A DNA stretch of 64,000 nucleotides from Rugamonas apoptosis. Lineage in GTDB: Bacteria > Pseudomonadota > Gammaproteobacteria > Burkholderiales > Burkholderiaceae_D. The DNA is taken from contig NZ_JACEZU010000010.1 of NCBI RefSeq assembly GCF_014042355.1, positions 184,821 through 248,820 on the forward strand, written 5' to 3'. How positions within the stretch are numbered: position 1 is the stretch's first letter; each line of letters starts with the position of its first letter. Positions 53,250 to 62,632 of this stretch are shown here, one piece after another. The notes under the pieces were generated by a model. The model saw only the letters and a program-made list of their open reading frames with translations, searched no databases and was not told where the DNA came from. Position numbers and translations under genes: made by a program.

Positions 53250-55130
53250 TTACACTACCTGGTCCAGCGACTTGCCGGCCAGGGCGCTGCGCACGCTGCG
53301 GTCCATGCGGCGCGATGCGAATTCCTCGGTGCCGTTGGCCAGCGCCTCGACGGCCGCTTTCACGCCGCTGTGGTCCAGCGTACCGGCCGACGATTGCGCG
53401 ATGGCGTCGCGCACTTGCTGCATCAGCGCGTCCACGGCGGCGCGTTCTGCGCCGTCCAGCAGGTTGCCGTCTTCGTCCAGCGCGGACTGGGTGGCCAGGA
53501 GGATGCGCTCGGCCTCCACCTGCTCCTCGCGCAAGGCGCGCGCCACCATGTCGACGTCGGCCGACGTGTAGGAATCCTGCAGCATGCGCGCCACGTCGTC
53601 GTCACCCAGGCCATAGGCCGGCTTGACGGTGATCGCCGCTTCCACACCCGAGCGCAGTTCGCGCGCCGACACCGACAGCAGACCATCGGCATCGACCTGG
53701 TAGGTGATGCGGATGCGCGCCGCGCCCGCCACCATGGGCGGAATGCCGCGCAGTTCGAAGCGGGCCAGCGAACGGCAGTCCGACACCAGTTCGCGCTCGC
53801 CCTGCAGCACGTGCACGGCCAGCGCCGTCTGGCCATCCTTGAAGGTGGTGAACTCCTGCGCGCGCGCGCATGGGATGGTGGAATTGCGGGGGATGATCTT
53901 CTCGACCAGGCCACCCATGGTTTCGATGCCGAGCGAGAGCGGAATCACGTCCAGCAGCAGCCAGTCGTCGCCAGGCGCGCGGTTACCCGCCAGCAGATTG
54001 GCCTGGATGGCCGCGCCCAGCGCCACCACCTTGTCCGGGTCGATATTGGCGTGCGGGATGGTGTGGAAGAATTCGCTCACAATGCGCTGCACGTGGGGCA
54101 TGCGCGTGGCGCCGCCCACCATGACCACGCCGTCCACGTCGTCGGCGTCCACGCCGGCGTCGCGCAATGCCTTTTTGATCGCGTTCATGGTCTTGGCGAC
54201 CAGGTGCCTGGTGATCTCGTGGAAAGTGGCTGCCGTGATGCGCAGGTGGACTTCCTCGCCCGAGCCCAGTATCGCGTCCACCGTCACTTCATCCTTGGTC
54301 GACAGCAGTTCCTTCGCTTCGCGCGCCTTGACCATCAACACGGCCGTGTCCTCGTCGGACAGGGGCGCCAGCTTTTCCTGCTCATGGATCCAGCAGAACA
54401 GGCGGTGGTCAAAATCGTCGCCGCCCAGGGCCGAATCGCCGCCAGTCGACAGCACTTCGAACACGCCCTTGGACAGCTTGAGAATCGAGATGTCGAAGGT
54501 GCCGCCGCCCAGGTCATACACGGCGTACAGGCCTTCGGAACCGTTATCGAGGCCGTAGGCGATGGCGGCCGCCGTCGGCTCGCTCAGCAGGCGCAGCACG
54601 TTCAGGCCGGCCAACTGGGCCGCGTCCTTGGTGGCCTGGCGCTGGGCATCGTCGAAGTAAGCGGGGACCGTGATCACGGCGCCCACCAGGTCGTCGCCCA
54701 GCGAATCTTCGGCGCGCTGGCGCAGCGTGGCCAGGATCTGGGCCGAGATCTCCACCGGACTCTTGATGCCGGCGATGGTCTTCAGCTGCACCATGCCGGG
54801 CGTGTCCTGGAAATCGTAAGGCAGGTTTTCCGCGTAGGCGATGTCCTGCAGCCCGCGGCCCATGAAACGCTTGACGGAGACGATGGTGTTCTTGGGATCG
54901 GTGGTCTGCGCGGCCTGCGCCTTGTAGCCGATGTTGGCATGGCCGTTGGGCAGGTAGCGCACCACGGACGGCAGCAGCGGGCGGCCGTCTTCATCGTTCA
55001 GCACTTCGGGAATGCTGTTGCGCACGGTGGCGACCAGCGAATTGGTGGTGCCCAGGTCGATACCCACCGCCAGCCGGTGCTGGTGCGGTGCGGTCGACAT
55101 GCCAGGTTCAGAAATTTGCAGAAGTGCCAT
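53250..55130 (-). CDS. hscA: Fe-S assembly chaperone HscA
   Basis: 626-residue Hsp70-class ATPase that, with HscB, releases clusters from IscU. The N-terminus MALLQISEPGMSTAPHQHRL followed by GIDLGTTNSLVATVR matches HscA. AVYDLGGGTFDISILKL and VMVGGATRMPHVQRIV are nucleotide-binding motifs, and a substrate-binding domain begins near residue 395. Length is normal. It lies 122 bases after hscB. Confidence 0.97.
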   Translation of the reverse strand: MALLQISEPGMSTAPHQHRLAVGIDLGTTNSLVATVRNSIPEVLNDEDGRPLLPSVVRYLPNGHANIGYKAQAAQTTDPKNTIVSVKRFMGRGLQDIAYAENLPYDFQDTPGMVQLKTIAGIKSPVEISAQILATLRQRAEDSLGDDLVGAVITVPAYFDDAQRQATKDAAQLAGLNVLRLLSEPTAAAIAYGLDNGSEGLYAVYDLGGGTFDISILKLSKGVFEVLSTGGDSALGGDDFDHRLFCWIHEQEKLAPLSDEDTAVLMVKAREAKELLSTKDEVTVDAILGSGEEVHLRITAATFHEITRHLVAKTMNAIKKALRDAGVDADDVDGVVMVGGATRMPHVQRIVSEFFHTIPHANIDPDKVVALGAAIQANLLAGNRAPGDDWLLLDVIPLSLGIETMGGLVEKIIPRNSTIPCARAQEFTTFKDGQTALAVHVLQGERELVSDCRSLARFELRGIPPMVAGAARIRITYQVDADGLLSVSARELRSGVEAAITVKPAYGLGDDDVARMLQDSYTSADVDMVARALREEQVEAERILLATQSALDEDGNLLDGAERAAVDALMQQVRDAIAQSSAGTLDHSGVKAAVEALANGTEEFASRRMDRSVRSALAGKSLDQVV

Positions 55131-55252
55131 TTATGGTTTCATGCCTTGCGGCTCTGATTAAAAGTATGCGTTGAGATGGTCGCCAGGCACCGTCGTACGC
55201 CGGACGCCACCACGGGCCGCCGGCGCGGGGCCGGGCGCCGCCCTGCCCGCGC

Positions 55253-55771
55253 CTATGCGTCCTCTAACTGATGGAACGCCAGGTCGATCTCATGCTTCAT
55301 CTTGTCGATGAACATCAGCGCGCGGATATCCTGCGCGGCGGCGTGGAAATCGTTGCCATCGAGGTGCACGGCGATGTCGAGCAAGCGGCCCTTGCGGTCG
55401 TTGCGCAATTCACGGTCCAGCGCCTCCAGCGCGCCCAGGTCCTTGCCGGCACGGGCTTCGCCCAGCGCCTCGCGCCATTCCATCTGCTGCATCAGGAAGG
55501 TCATCGGCATGGCCGTGTTGGACTCCGTCTGCAAATCCACGCCATTGAGCTCGCACAGGTACTGGGCGCGCTTCTGGGGATTCTTCAGGGTCTGGTAGGC
55601 TTCGTTGGCGCGGGTGGCCCACTGCATGGCGACGCGCTTCTCCGCATCGGTGGCATTGACGAAACGGTCGGGATGGACCTGGCCCTGGACGTCGCGGTAG
55701 GCGGCGTCCAGCACGCCCTGGTCGAGCGTGAATTGCTGCGGCAGGTGGAACAGTTCGAAATGGTTTTGCAT
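55253..55771 (-). CDS. hscB: Fe-S assembly co-chaperone HscB
   Basis: 172-residue J-domain protein that brings IscU to HscA. The start is MQNHFELFHLPQQFTLDQGV; the HPD motif is in VHPDRFVNATDAEKRVAMQW. The C-terminal helical IscU-binding domain contains FLMQQMEWREALGEAR. It is located between iscA and hscA. Confidence 0.96.
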   Translation of the reverse strand: MQNHFELFHLPQQFTLDQGVLDAAYRDVQGQVHPDRFVNATDAEKRVAMQWATRANEAYQTLKNPQKRAQYLCELNGVDLQTESNTAMPMTFLMQQMEWREALGEARAGKDLGALEALDRELRNDRKGRLLDIAVHLDGNDFHAAAQDIRALMFIDKMKHEIDLAFHQLEDA

Positions 55772-55844
55772 GGCTGGGGTCTATCCGGGTCTATTCGTCG
55801 GCTGCCGTATCAATCGCAAGACCGCGGCGCAAGGAACGCGGGGC

Positions 55845-56168
55845 TCAGATGCGGAAGCTTTCGCCGCAGCCGCACGCGTCCTTCTCTTTCGGGTTGTTGA
55901 ACTTGAAGCCTTCGTTCAAGCCCTCGCGCGCGAAATCGAGCTCCGTGCCGTCGATATACGGCAGGCTTTTCGGATCGACGAATACTTTTACGCCAAACGA
56001 TTCGAACACATGATCCTCCTGCGCCGCCTCGTCCACGTATTCCAGCTTGTAGGCCAAACCCGAGCAGCCGGTGGTGCGCACGCCAAAGCGCAGGCCCACG
56101 CCCTTGCCGCGCCGTTCGATGTAACGGTTGATGTGCTTTGCCGCTTTTTCGGTCAGTGTGATTGCCAT
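55845..56168 (-). CDS. iscA: A-type Fe-S carrier IscA
   Basis: 107 residues. Three cysteines typical of A-type carriers are present: RTTGCSGLAYKLEY and the C-terminal ACGCGESFRI. IscA receives clusters from IscU and delivers them to apoproteins. It is 52 bases after iscU in the isc operon. Confidence 0.97.
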   Translation of the reverse strand: MAITLTEKAAKHINRYIERRGKGVGLRFGVRTTGCSGLAYKLEYVDEAAQEDHVFESFGVKVFVDPKSLPYIDGTELDFAREGLNEGFKFNNPKEKDACGCGESFRI

Positions 56169-56220
56169 GCATTTCTCCTGCCGGCATCGACCTGTTCGTC
56201 AATGCCGGTGTCAAACAAGT

Positions 56221-56613
56221 TTAAGCCGCTGCGACCGGGTGCTTGGTCTGGTAATCGAGCACGGCGGCCTTGATGGCGTCTTCCGCCAGGATGGAGCAGT
56301 GAATCTTCACCGGCGGCAGCGCCAGTTCTTCCGCGATCTGGGTGTTCTTGATGGCCAGCGCCTGGTCCAGCGTCTTGCCCTTGACCCATTCGGTCACCAG
56401 CGAGCTCGACGCGATGGCCGAACCGCAGCCATAGGTCTTGAACTTGGCATCTTCGATCAGGCCATCGGCGCCGACCTTGATCTGCAGCTTCATCACGTCG
56501 CCGCAGGCCGGTGCGCCCACCATACCGGTGCCGACGGTTTCATCGCCTTTTTCGAACGCGCCCACGTTGCGGGGGTTTTCGTAGTGGTCCAACACTTTTT
56601 CCGAGTAAGCCAT
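56221..56613 (-). CDS. iscU: Fe-S cluster scaffold IscU
   Basis: 130 residues. The three scaffold cysteines are in VGAPACGDVMKLQIKV, FKTYGCGSAIASSSL and PPVKIHCSILAEDAIKAAV. The LPPVK motif is the HscA recognition site. It sits between iscS and iscA. Confidence 0.98.
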   Translation of the reverse strand: MAYSEKVLDHYENPRNVGAFEKGDETVGTGMVGAPACGDVMKLQIKVGADGLIEDAKFKTYGCGSAIASSSLVTEWVKGKTLDQALAIKNTQIAEELALPPVKIHCSILAEDAIKAAVLDYQTKHPVAAA

Positions 56614-56655
56614 TTTGATGCTCCTAAATAGTCTGAATTCGTGCGCGCGGTGCGT

Positions 56656-57912
56656 TTAGTGCGCCGCCCATTGGATCGAATTGATGTCGATCCCCTCTTT
56701 GAACATATCCCACAGCGGCGACAGTTCGCGCAGCTTGCCGACCTTGGACTTCATCAGGTCGACGGCGAAGTCGATGTCGGCCTCGGTGGTGAAGCGGCCG
56801 ATGGTGAAGCGGATCGAGCTGTGCGCCAGTTCGTCGCTGCGGCCCAGGGCGCGCAGCACGTAGGACGGTTCCAGGCTGGCCGAGGTGCAGGCCGAACCGG
56901 ACGACACGGCCAGGTCCTTGACGGCCATGATCAGCGATTCGCCTTCCACGTAGTTGAAGCTCACGTTCAGGTTGTGCGGCACGCGGTGCGCCATGTCGCC
57001 GTTGACGTAAGTCTCTTCGATTTCCTGCAGGCCGGCGGCCAGGCGGTCGCGCAGCGCCTTGATGCGCACGATCTCCTCGTCCATCTCCAGCTTGGCCAGG
57101 CGGAATGCCTCGCCCATGCCCACGATCTGGTGGGTAGGCAGGGTGCCCGAACGCAGGCCGCGTTCATGGCCACCGCCGTGCATCTGCGCTTCCAGCCGCA
57201 CGCGCGGCTTGCGGCACACGTACAGCGCGCCCACGCCTTTCGGGCCGTAGGTCTTGTGGGCCGTGAAGGTCATCAGGTCGACCTTGGTCTGTTGCAGGTC
57301 GATGACCACCTTGCCCGTCGCCTGGGCGGCGTCGCAGTGGAAGATGATGCCTTTCGAGCGGCACAGCGCGCCGATTTCGTCGATAGGCTGGACCACGCCG
57401 ATCTCGTTATTGACCAGCATGACGGAGATCAGGATGGTGTCCGGGCGGATCGCCGCCGTCAGCTGTTCGATCGAGATCAGGCCGTTGTCCTGCGGGTCCA
57501 GGTAGGTCGCCTCGAAGCCCTGGCGTTCCAGTTCGCGCACCGTGTCCAGCACCGATTTGTGCTCGGTCTTGACGGTGATGATGTGCTTGCCCTTGGTCTT
57601 GTAGAACTGCGCCGCGCCTTTCAGGGCCAGGTTGTTGCTCTCGGTGGCGCCGGAGGTCCAGATGATTTCACGCGGGTCGGCATTGACCAGCGCCGCCACG
57701 TGGCCGCGCGCCTCTTCCACCGCCTTTTCCGCTGTCCAGCCGTACATGTGGCTGCGCGAGGCGGGATTGCCGAACTGCTCACGCAGGTAGGGAATCATCT
57801 GGTCGGCAACACGCGGATCGACCGGCGTGGTGGCCGAGTAGTCCATGTAGATCGGGAAGTGCGGGGCGGTATGGAACTGGACCTGCGCGACGTTTTTTTC
57901 AGGGGCATTCAT
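56656..57912 (-). CDS. iscS: Cysteine desulfurase IscS
   Basis: 418-residue PLP enzyme that takes sulfur from cysteine for Fe-S clusters. The PLP lysine is in DLMTFTAHKTYGPKGVGALY and the persulfide cysteine in the loop SSGSACTSASLEPSYVLRAL. The first residues (MNAPEKNVAQVQFHTAP) extend about 15 residues beyond E. coli IscS. It follows iscR by 53 bases. Confidence 0.98.
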   Translation of the reverse strand: MNAPEKNVAQVQFHTAPHFPIYMDYSATTPVDPRVADQMIPYLREQFGNPASRSHMYGWTAEKAVEEARGHVAALVNADPREIIWTSGATESNNLALKGAAQFYKTKGKHIITVKTEHKSVLDTVRELERQGFEATYLDPQDNGLISIEQLTAAIRPDTILISVMLVNNEIGVVQPIDEIGALCRSKGIIFHCDAAQATGKVVIDLQQTKVDLMTFTAHKTYGPKGVGALYVCRKPRVRLEAQMHGGGHERGLRSGTLPTHQIVGMGEAFRLAKLEMDEEIVRIKALRDRLAAGLQEIEETYVNGDMAHRVPHNLNVSFNYVEGESLIMAVKDLAVSSGSACTSASLEPSYVLRALGRSDELAHSSIRFTIGRFTTEADIDFAVDLMKSKVGKLRELSPLWDMFKEGIDINSIQWAAH

Positions 57913-57965
57913 CTAGTTACTCCAAAGCGTGACAACTTATTTTGAGGCTAACCGCGGCGCGGTCT

Positions 57966-58445
57966 TCAGCCCATCGCGGCGTGGTTGCGATGCAGCACCA
58001 CCACATTCTGTTCGGCGTTCTTCAGTTTCTGCTGGTCGACCAAGTCCTGCAGCGATACGGAATCGAGGTAGTCGACCATCTTCTCGTTCAGCGTGGCCCA
58101 CAGTTCGTGGGTCATGCAACGGGCGCCACTGGCCGCGTCGGCCCCATGGCAGTTTTCCTTGCCGCCGCACTGGGTGGCGTCCAAGGGCTCATCGACGGCG
58201 ATGATGATGTCGGCCACCGTCACCTTGTCGGCCCGGCGCGCCAGGCTGTAGCCGCCGCCGGGGCCGCGGATGGACTCGACGATTTCATGCCGGCGCAGCT
58301 TGCCGAACAACTGCTCCAGGTAGGACAGCGAGATGGCCTGGCGCTGGCTGATGCCCGACAACGTGACGGGGCCTTTGCCCTGGCGCATGGCCAAATCAAT
58401 CATCGCAGTCACGGCAAAACGGCCTTTTGTGGTCAGACGCATCAC
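57966..58445 (-). CDS. iscR: Fe-S-sensing Rrf2 regulator IscR
   Basis: 159 residues. The winged-helix begins MMRLTTKGRFAVTAMIDLAM, with ISLSYLEQLFGKLRRHEIVE as the recognition region. Cluster-binding cysteines lie in QCGGKENCHGADAASGARC; the gap between the second and third Cys is 11 residues rather than the 6 of E. coli, an insertion of about five. IscR represses the isc operon when it holds [2Fe-2S]. A matching operator overlaps the promoter upstream. Confidence 0.95.
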   Translation of the reverse strand: MMRLTTKGRFAVTAMIDLAMRQGKGPVTLSGISQRQAISLSYLEQLFGKLRRHEIVESIRGPGGGYSLARRADKVTVADIIIAVDEPLDATQCGGKENCHGADAASGARCMTHELWATLNEKMVDYLDSVSLQDLVDQQKLKNAEQNVVVLHRNHAAMG

Positions 58446-58500
58446 TACCTCGGTTCAACTCGGTTAGAATATCGCTACTCAACTAGCCAAAAAAAACCTG

Positions 58501-58551
58501 ATTAGTTGATCGATTTAGTCAAGTATATCAAACTTTGCGTAAGTTTGTCAG
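58501..58551 (-). promoter_or_regulatory. isc promoter with IscR type 1 operator
   Basis: On the minus strand CTGACA (58546-58551) and TATACT (58522-58527) are spaced by 18 bases, a good sigma-70 promoter. Overlapping its -10 is ATACTTGACTAAATCGATCA followed by ACTAAT (58501-58526). Its left half matches the IscR type 1 consensus ATASYYGACTR exactly and its right half closely. Binding would block transcription, giving the known autorepression. Confidence 0.85.
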
Positions 58552-59333
58552 GCGAGGCTTTGTCCTGCCGCCAGCAGCCGCATGGGGCCGAACAAGCCAT
58601 GCATGGCCGTGTTGCCGATGAAACTCAGGTTGTAGGGATGCTCGCAACATACCTGTGGAAAACCTTTCATCACCGACAACTTATTCAACTGTTCAGCGAT
58701 CTTTCCCCATAGCACCACTACCGGCGCCGGTTCGGCCAGCCGGGCCAGTTCCGCCATCACGGTTTCGAAGAACGGCAGCCATGCTTTGGCGTCGCGCGCC
58801 GGCGCCACATGGGGCCGGAACACCAGCGCCGCGTTGAGCAGCAGAAATCCTTGAGTAGTCAACTTTTCCTGCATCTGCGCCAGGGTCTGGATATGGCCGC
58901 CCTGGCGGGCCCGCTCGGCCACGGCCGCCAGCGCGGGACCGGCCGTGTTGTCGGGCGCCAGTTGGCCGTCGGCCACCAGCAGCATCTTCATGAAATTGCG
59001 CAGCGAAGTGGCCTTGTTGACGGGCTTGGACAAGCCGCCGCCCGCCTCGTCCGACCACAGGCTGCCGACCGCGCCGTCCATGAAGCACACCCCGGTCGCG
59101 CTCTCGGCGCGCGGATAGGGCCCCTCGCCCACCAACACATAGCGCACCTGGTCCAGCGGCAGCGCGAAGGCGGCGAACAGGCGCTGCTCCGTCGGCAGGT
59201 AATGATCCTGGGCCAGCGCCGGCAAATAGGCCGGATCGGCCGCCATCATCGCTTCCAGTCCTTTGCGCAGGATAGGCCGCCAGGACGCGTGGGCGCGCGC
59301 GAGCGCGTCGGCGATGGGTGCGGGGATGGTCAT
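58548..59333 (-). CDS. Uracil-DNA glycosylase-like protein lacking the catalytic Asp
   Basis: 261 residues with family 1 UDG layout. SLRNFMKML matches the Pro/Ser loop region, TTQGFLLLNAALVFRPHVAP the central core, and PAPVVVLWGKIAEQLN the beta strand before the Leu loop. Motif A, normally GQDPYH, is GEGPYPRAESATGVCF, so the water-activating Asp is Gly. Motif HPSPLS is HPYNLS, keeping the His. The protein may be inactive as a glycosylase or use another mechanism. Its stop overlaps the isc -35 element. Confidence 0.8.
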   Translation of the reverse strand: MTIPAPIADALARAHASWRPILRKGLEAMMAADPAYLPALAQDHYLPTEQRLFAAFALPLDQVRYVLVGEGPYPRAESATGVCFMDGAVGSLWSDEAGGGLSKPVNKATSLRNFMKMLLVADGQLAPDNTAGPALAAVAERARQGGHIQTLAQMQEKLTTQGFLLLNAALVFRPHVAPARDAKAWLPFFETVMAELARLAEPAPVVVLWGKIAEQLNKLSVMKGFPQVCCEHPYNLSFIGNTAMHGLFGPMRLLAAGQSLA

Positions 59334-59547
59334 GGCGATGCAGGCGCAATGCGGGCGCGGGAGGGGAAAGGCGAAATTGTAACGCAGCGCGCGGACGACC
59401 GCTTGACGCTCACATTTTGCGCTCACGTCTTAAGCTCACCTCTTGCGCCCGCGTAGGTCACCACGCTTGCGCCCGCGGCGACAATATAGCAAGATTGTCA
59501 TGTTGTTTACGCCAGTCGCACCGTCCATTCCACCGCAGAGGCAAACC

Positions 59548-60765
59548 GTGGCAAACCCTGACATTTCCAAGCTCAAGATCGAACGCGGCCCGCAGGCGCA
59601 GATAACGGGCGCACACCCCCGCCGGCGCTGGCTGCGCTGGGTGGTGGTGGCCGTGGTGGTAGTGGGCGCGGCGGCCGTCGTGTCGCGCCAACTGGGCGGC
59701 GCGGCCAACGTGGAGACGGTCACGGTGGCCCTGGCCTACCCGTCCCAGAACTACACCCTGCTCAACGCCACCGGCTACGTGGTGGCGCAGCGCAAGGCGG
59801 CCCTGTCTTCCAAGGCCACGGGACGGCTGGAATGGCTGGGCGTACTGGAAGGCAGCCATGTGAAAAAAGATGAAGTGGTGGCGCGGCTGGAAAACCGCGA
59901 CGTCAGCGCCACGCTGGGCCAGGCCAAGGCCAACGTGCAGGTGGCCCAGGCCAACCTGGCCCAGGGCCAGGCCGAGTTGCAGGACGCGCAGGCCGCCTTC
60001 AAGCGCAGCGCCGAACTGCTGCAGCAGAAATTCATCGCCACCGCCACCTACGACGCGGCCCAGGCCCGCCTGAACAAGGCACGCGCCAACATCGCCGGCT
60101 ACCAGGCCGCCATCGCCGCCGCCAAGGCCGGCGCGCAGTCGGCCCAGGTGGCGCTGGACCAGACCCAGATCCGCGCCCCGTTCGACGGCGTGATCCTGAC
60201 CAAGAGCGCCAACGTGGGCGACAACATCACCCCGTTCTCGTCGGCCGCCGACAGCAAGGGCGCCGTGGTCACCATCGCCGACATGAGCACGCTGGAGGTG
60301 GAGGCCGACGTGTCCGAATCAAATATCAGCAAGATCCGGGTCGACCAGCCGGCCGAGATCCAGCTCGACGCCTTCCCCGAGCTGCGCCTGGAAGGCACCG
60401 TGTCGCGCATGGTGCCCACGCTGGACCGCAGCAAGGCCACGCTGCTGGTCAAGGTGCGCTTCGCCGCGCCCGACAGCCGGGTGCTGCCCGACATGAGCGC
60501 CAAGGTGGCCTTCCTGTCCAAGCCGGTGCCGGCCACCGAGCGCGCGCCCGTGGTGGCGGTGCAGCCGGGCGCCATCGCCACCCGCGACGGCAAAGCCGTG
60601 GCGTTCGTGGCCGACGCGGGCAAGGTGCATCAGGTGCCCGTGACGGCCGGCGCCAAGGTGGGCGAACTGGTGGCCGTGCAAGGCGTCAAGCCCGGCGACA
60701 AGCTGGTGCTCAACCCGGCCGCCAACCTGCGCGACGGCCAGGCCATCGCACTGGCGAAGAAGTAA
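59548..60765 (+). CDS. Efflux periplasmic adaptor (MacA/HlyD family)
   Basis: 405 residues. An N-terminal membrane anchor (WVVVAVVVVGAAAVV) precedes the lipoyl half-motifs (ATGYVVAQRKAALSSKATGR and TQIRAPFDGVILTKSANVGD), a coiled-coil hairpin (about residues 110-190, QAKANVQVAQANLAQGQAEL) and a beta-barrel. It links an inner-membrane ABC pump to the outer membrane. I chose a GTG start (MANPDISKLKIERG) with an AGAGG site; an ATG at 59500 would add 16 residues. It is three bases before the ATPase gene. Confidence 0.88.
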   Translation: MANPDISKLKIERGPQAQITGAHPRRRWLRWVVVAVVVVGAAAVVSRQLGGAANVETVTVALAYPSQNYTLLNATGYVVAQRKAALSSKATGRLEWLGVLEGSHVKKDEVVARLENRDVSATLGQAKANVQVAQANLAQGQAELQDAQAAFKRSAELLQQKFIATATYDAAQARLNKARANIAGYQAAIAAAKAGAQSAQVALDQTQIRAPFDGVILTKSANVGDNITPFSSAADSKGAVVTIADMSTLEVEADVSESNISKIRVDQPAEIQLDAFPELRLEGTVSRMVPTLDRSKATLLVKVRFAAPDSRVLPDMSAKVAFLSKPVPATERAPVVAVQPGAIATRDGKAVAFVADAGKVHQVPVTAGAKVGELVAVQGVKPGDKLVLNPAANLRDGQAIALAKK

Positions 60766-60768
60766 GCC

Positions 60769-61455
60769 ATGCCGCCTATCGTCCAGATCGAACACCTGGT
60801 CAAGTCCTACCGGCGCGGCGGCCAGGTGGTGCCGGTGCTGACCGACATCAGCCTGTCCATCCAGGCCGGCGACTTCACGGCCCTGATGGGTCCCTCCGGT
60901 TCCGGCAAGAGCACGCTGCTCAACCTGATCGCCGGCATCGATAAACCGGACAGCGGCCTGCTGCGGGTGGACGGCCTCGATATCGCCCGCATGAGCGAGA
61001 GCGCGCTGGCACGCTGGCGCGCCGCCCATGTCGGCTTCATCTTCCAGTTCTATAACCTGATGCCGGTGCTGACCGCGTTCGAGAACGTGGAACTGCCGCT
61101 GCTGCTCACGCCCCTGTCGCGGCGCGAGCGGCGCGAACGGGTGGAGCTGACGCTGGCCATGGTCAACCTGTCCGACCGCATGGACCACACGCCCAACGAA
61201 CTGTCGGGGGGCCAGCAGCAGCGGGTGGCCATCGCCCGCGCCATCGTCACCGACCCGGCCCTGATCGTGGCCGACGAACCGACCGGTGACCTGGACCGGA
61301 CGTCGGCCACCGAAGTACTGGCCCTGTTGCAGCGCCTGAACCGGGAACTGGGCAAGACCATCATCATGGTCACCCACGACGCCAACGCGGCCGCCGCCGC
61401 GCGCAGCATGGTGCACCTGGATAAAGGCGAGCTGCTGGCCGAAGGGGTGGCCTGA
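60769..61455 (+). CDS. ABC transporter ATP-binding protein (MacB/LolD type)
   Basis: 228 residues. Walker A is GPSGSGKSTLLNLIAG, the signature LSGGQQQRVAIARAIV, Walker B LIVADEPTGDLD and the switch His VTHDANAAA. The FQFYNLMPVLTAFENVELPL Q-loop region is typical of the MacB/LolD class. It powers the two FtsX-type permeases encoded next. Gaps of three bases on each side show an operon. Confidence 0.94.
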   Translation: MPPIVQIEHLVKSYRRGGQVVPVLTDISLSIQAGDFTALMGPSGSGKSTLLNLIAGIDKPDSGLLRVDGLDIARMSESALARWRAAHVGFIFQFYNLMPVLTAFENVELPLLLTPLSRRERRERVELTLAMVNLSDRMDHTPNELSGGQQQRVAIARAIVTDPALIVADEPTGDLDRTSATEVLALLQRLNRELGKTIIMVTHDANAAAAARSMVHLDKGELLAEGVA

Positions 61456-61458
61456 CGC

Positions 61459-62628
61459 ATGGTGGCCCCGCTCTACACGCTGCAGCTGATCGCCAAGAAC
61501 GCCTTGCGCCACAAGCTGCGCACGGCACTCACGGTGCTGGGGCTGGTGGTGGCCACACTCTCGTTCGGGCTGCTGCAAACGGTGATCGACGCCTGGTATG
61601 CGGGCGCGGAAGGCGCGGCCAACACCACGCTCGTCACCCGCAACAAGACTTCGCTGGTATTCCCGCTGCCGCTGTCCTACCAGGCCCGTATCCGTGGTGT
61701 GGAAGGCGTCAAGGCCGTGGGCTACGCCAACTGGTTCGGCGGCGTGTACCAGGATCCAAAGAACTTCTTCGCGCAATTCGCCATCTCCGGCCAGAGCTAC
61801 CTCGACATCTATCCCGACTACCTGCTGCCCGAGGAGCAGCGCGCCGCCTTCCTGCGCGACCGCAAGGGCGCCATCGTAGGCCGCAAGCTGGCCGACCAGT
61901 ATGGCTTCAAGGTGGGCGACGTGATTCCCATCCGGGGCACCATCTATCCCGGCCAGTGGGAGTTCGTGGTGCGCGGCATCTACGACGGCCGCCAGAGCGG
62001 CACCAACACCTCCACCATGTTCTTCCACTGGGATTACATCAACGAGACGATCAAGAAAATATCGCCGCGCCGCGCCAACCAGATCGGCGTGTATGTGGTG
62101 CAGATCGGCCAGCCGGAAAACGCGGCCGCCATCTCGGCCGCCGTCGACAACCAGTTCCGCAACTCGCTGGCCGAGACGCTGACGGAGACGGAAAAGGCGT
62201 TCCAGCTAGGCTTCGTGTCCATGTCGGAAGCGATCGTGGTGGCGATCCGCGTCGTGTCCTACGTGGTGATCCTGATCATCATGGCCGTGATGGCCAACAC
62301 CATGGCCATGAGCGCGCGCGAGCGGCTGGGCGAATACGCCACGCTCAAGGCGCTCGGCTTCGGCCCCGGCTTTTTGGCGCTGATGATCTTCGGCGAATCG
62401 CTGCTGCTGGCCCTGTGCGGCGCCGGGCTGGGTATCGCCCTGCTGTTCCCGGTGGCGGCCGGTTTCGCGGCCAAGATGGGCACCATGTTCCCCGTGTTCG
62501 ACGTGTCGGCGCAAACCGTACTGCAACAGGTGCTGGCCGCGCTGGCGATCGGCGTGGTGGCGGGAATCGCCCCCACCATCCGCGCCAGCCGCGTCAACAT
62601 CGTCGAAGGCTTGCGCAGCATCGGATGA
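61459..62628 (+). CDS. FtsX-type ABC permease 1
   Basis: 389 residues. Transmembrane helix 1 (LTVLGLVVATLSFGLLQTVI) is followed by a large periplasmic MacB-like domain (residues about 45-260) and three C-terminal helices (VVSYVVILIIMAVMANTMAM onward), the FtsX/MacB permease plan. NTMAMSARERLGEYATLKAL is the conserved coupling region. Function: probably lipid, peptide or drug efflux with the upstream adaptor; the substrate is unknown. Confidence 0.9.
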   Translation: MVAPLYTLQLIAKNALRHKLRTALTVLGLVVATLSFGLLQTVIDAWYAGAEGAANTTLVTRNKTSLVFPLPLSYQARIRGVEGVKAVGYANWFGGVYQDPKNFFAQFAISGQSYLDIYPDYLLPEEQRAAFLRDRKGAIVGRKLADQYGFKVGDVIPIRGTIYPGQWEFVVRGIYDGRQSGTNTSTMFFHWDYINETIKKISPRRANQIGVYVVQIGQPENAAAISAAVDNQFRNSLAETLTETEKAFQLGFVSMSEAIVVAIRVVSYVVILIIMAVMANTMAMSARERLGEYATLKALGFGPGFLALMIFGESLLLALCGAGLGIALLFPVAAGFAAKMGTMFPVFDVSAQTVLQQVLAALAIGVVAGIAPTIRASRVNIVEGLRSIG

Positions 62629-62632
62629 CGCC

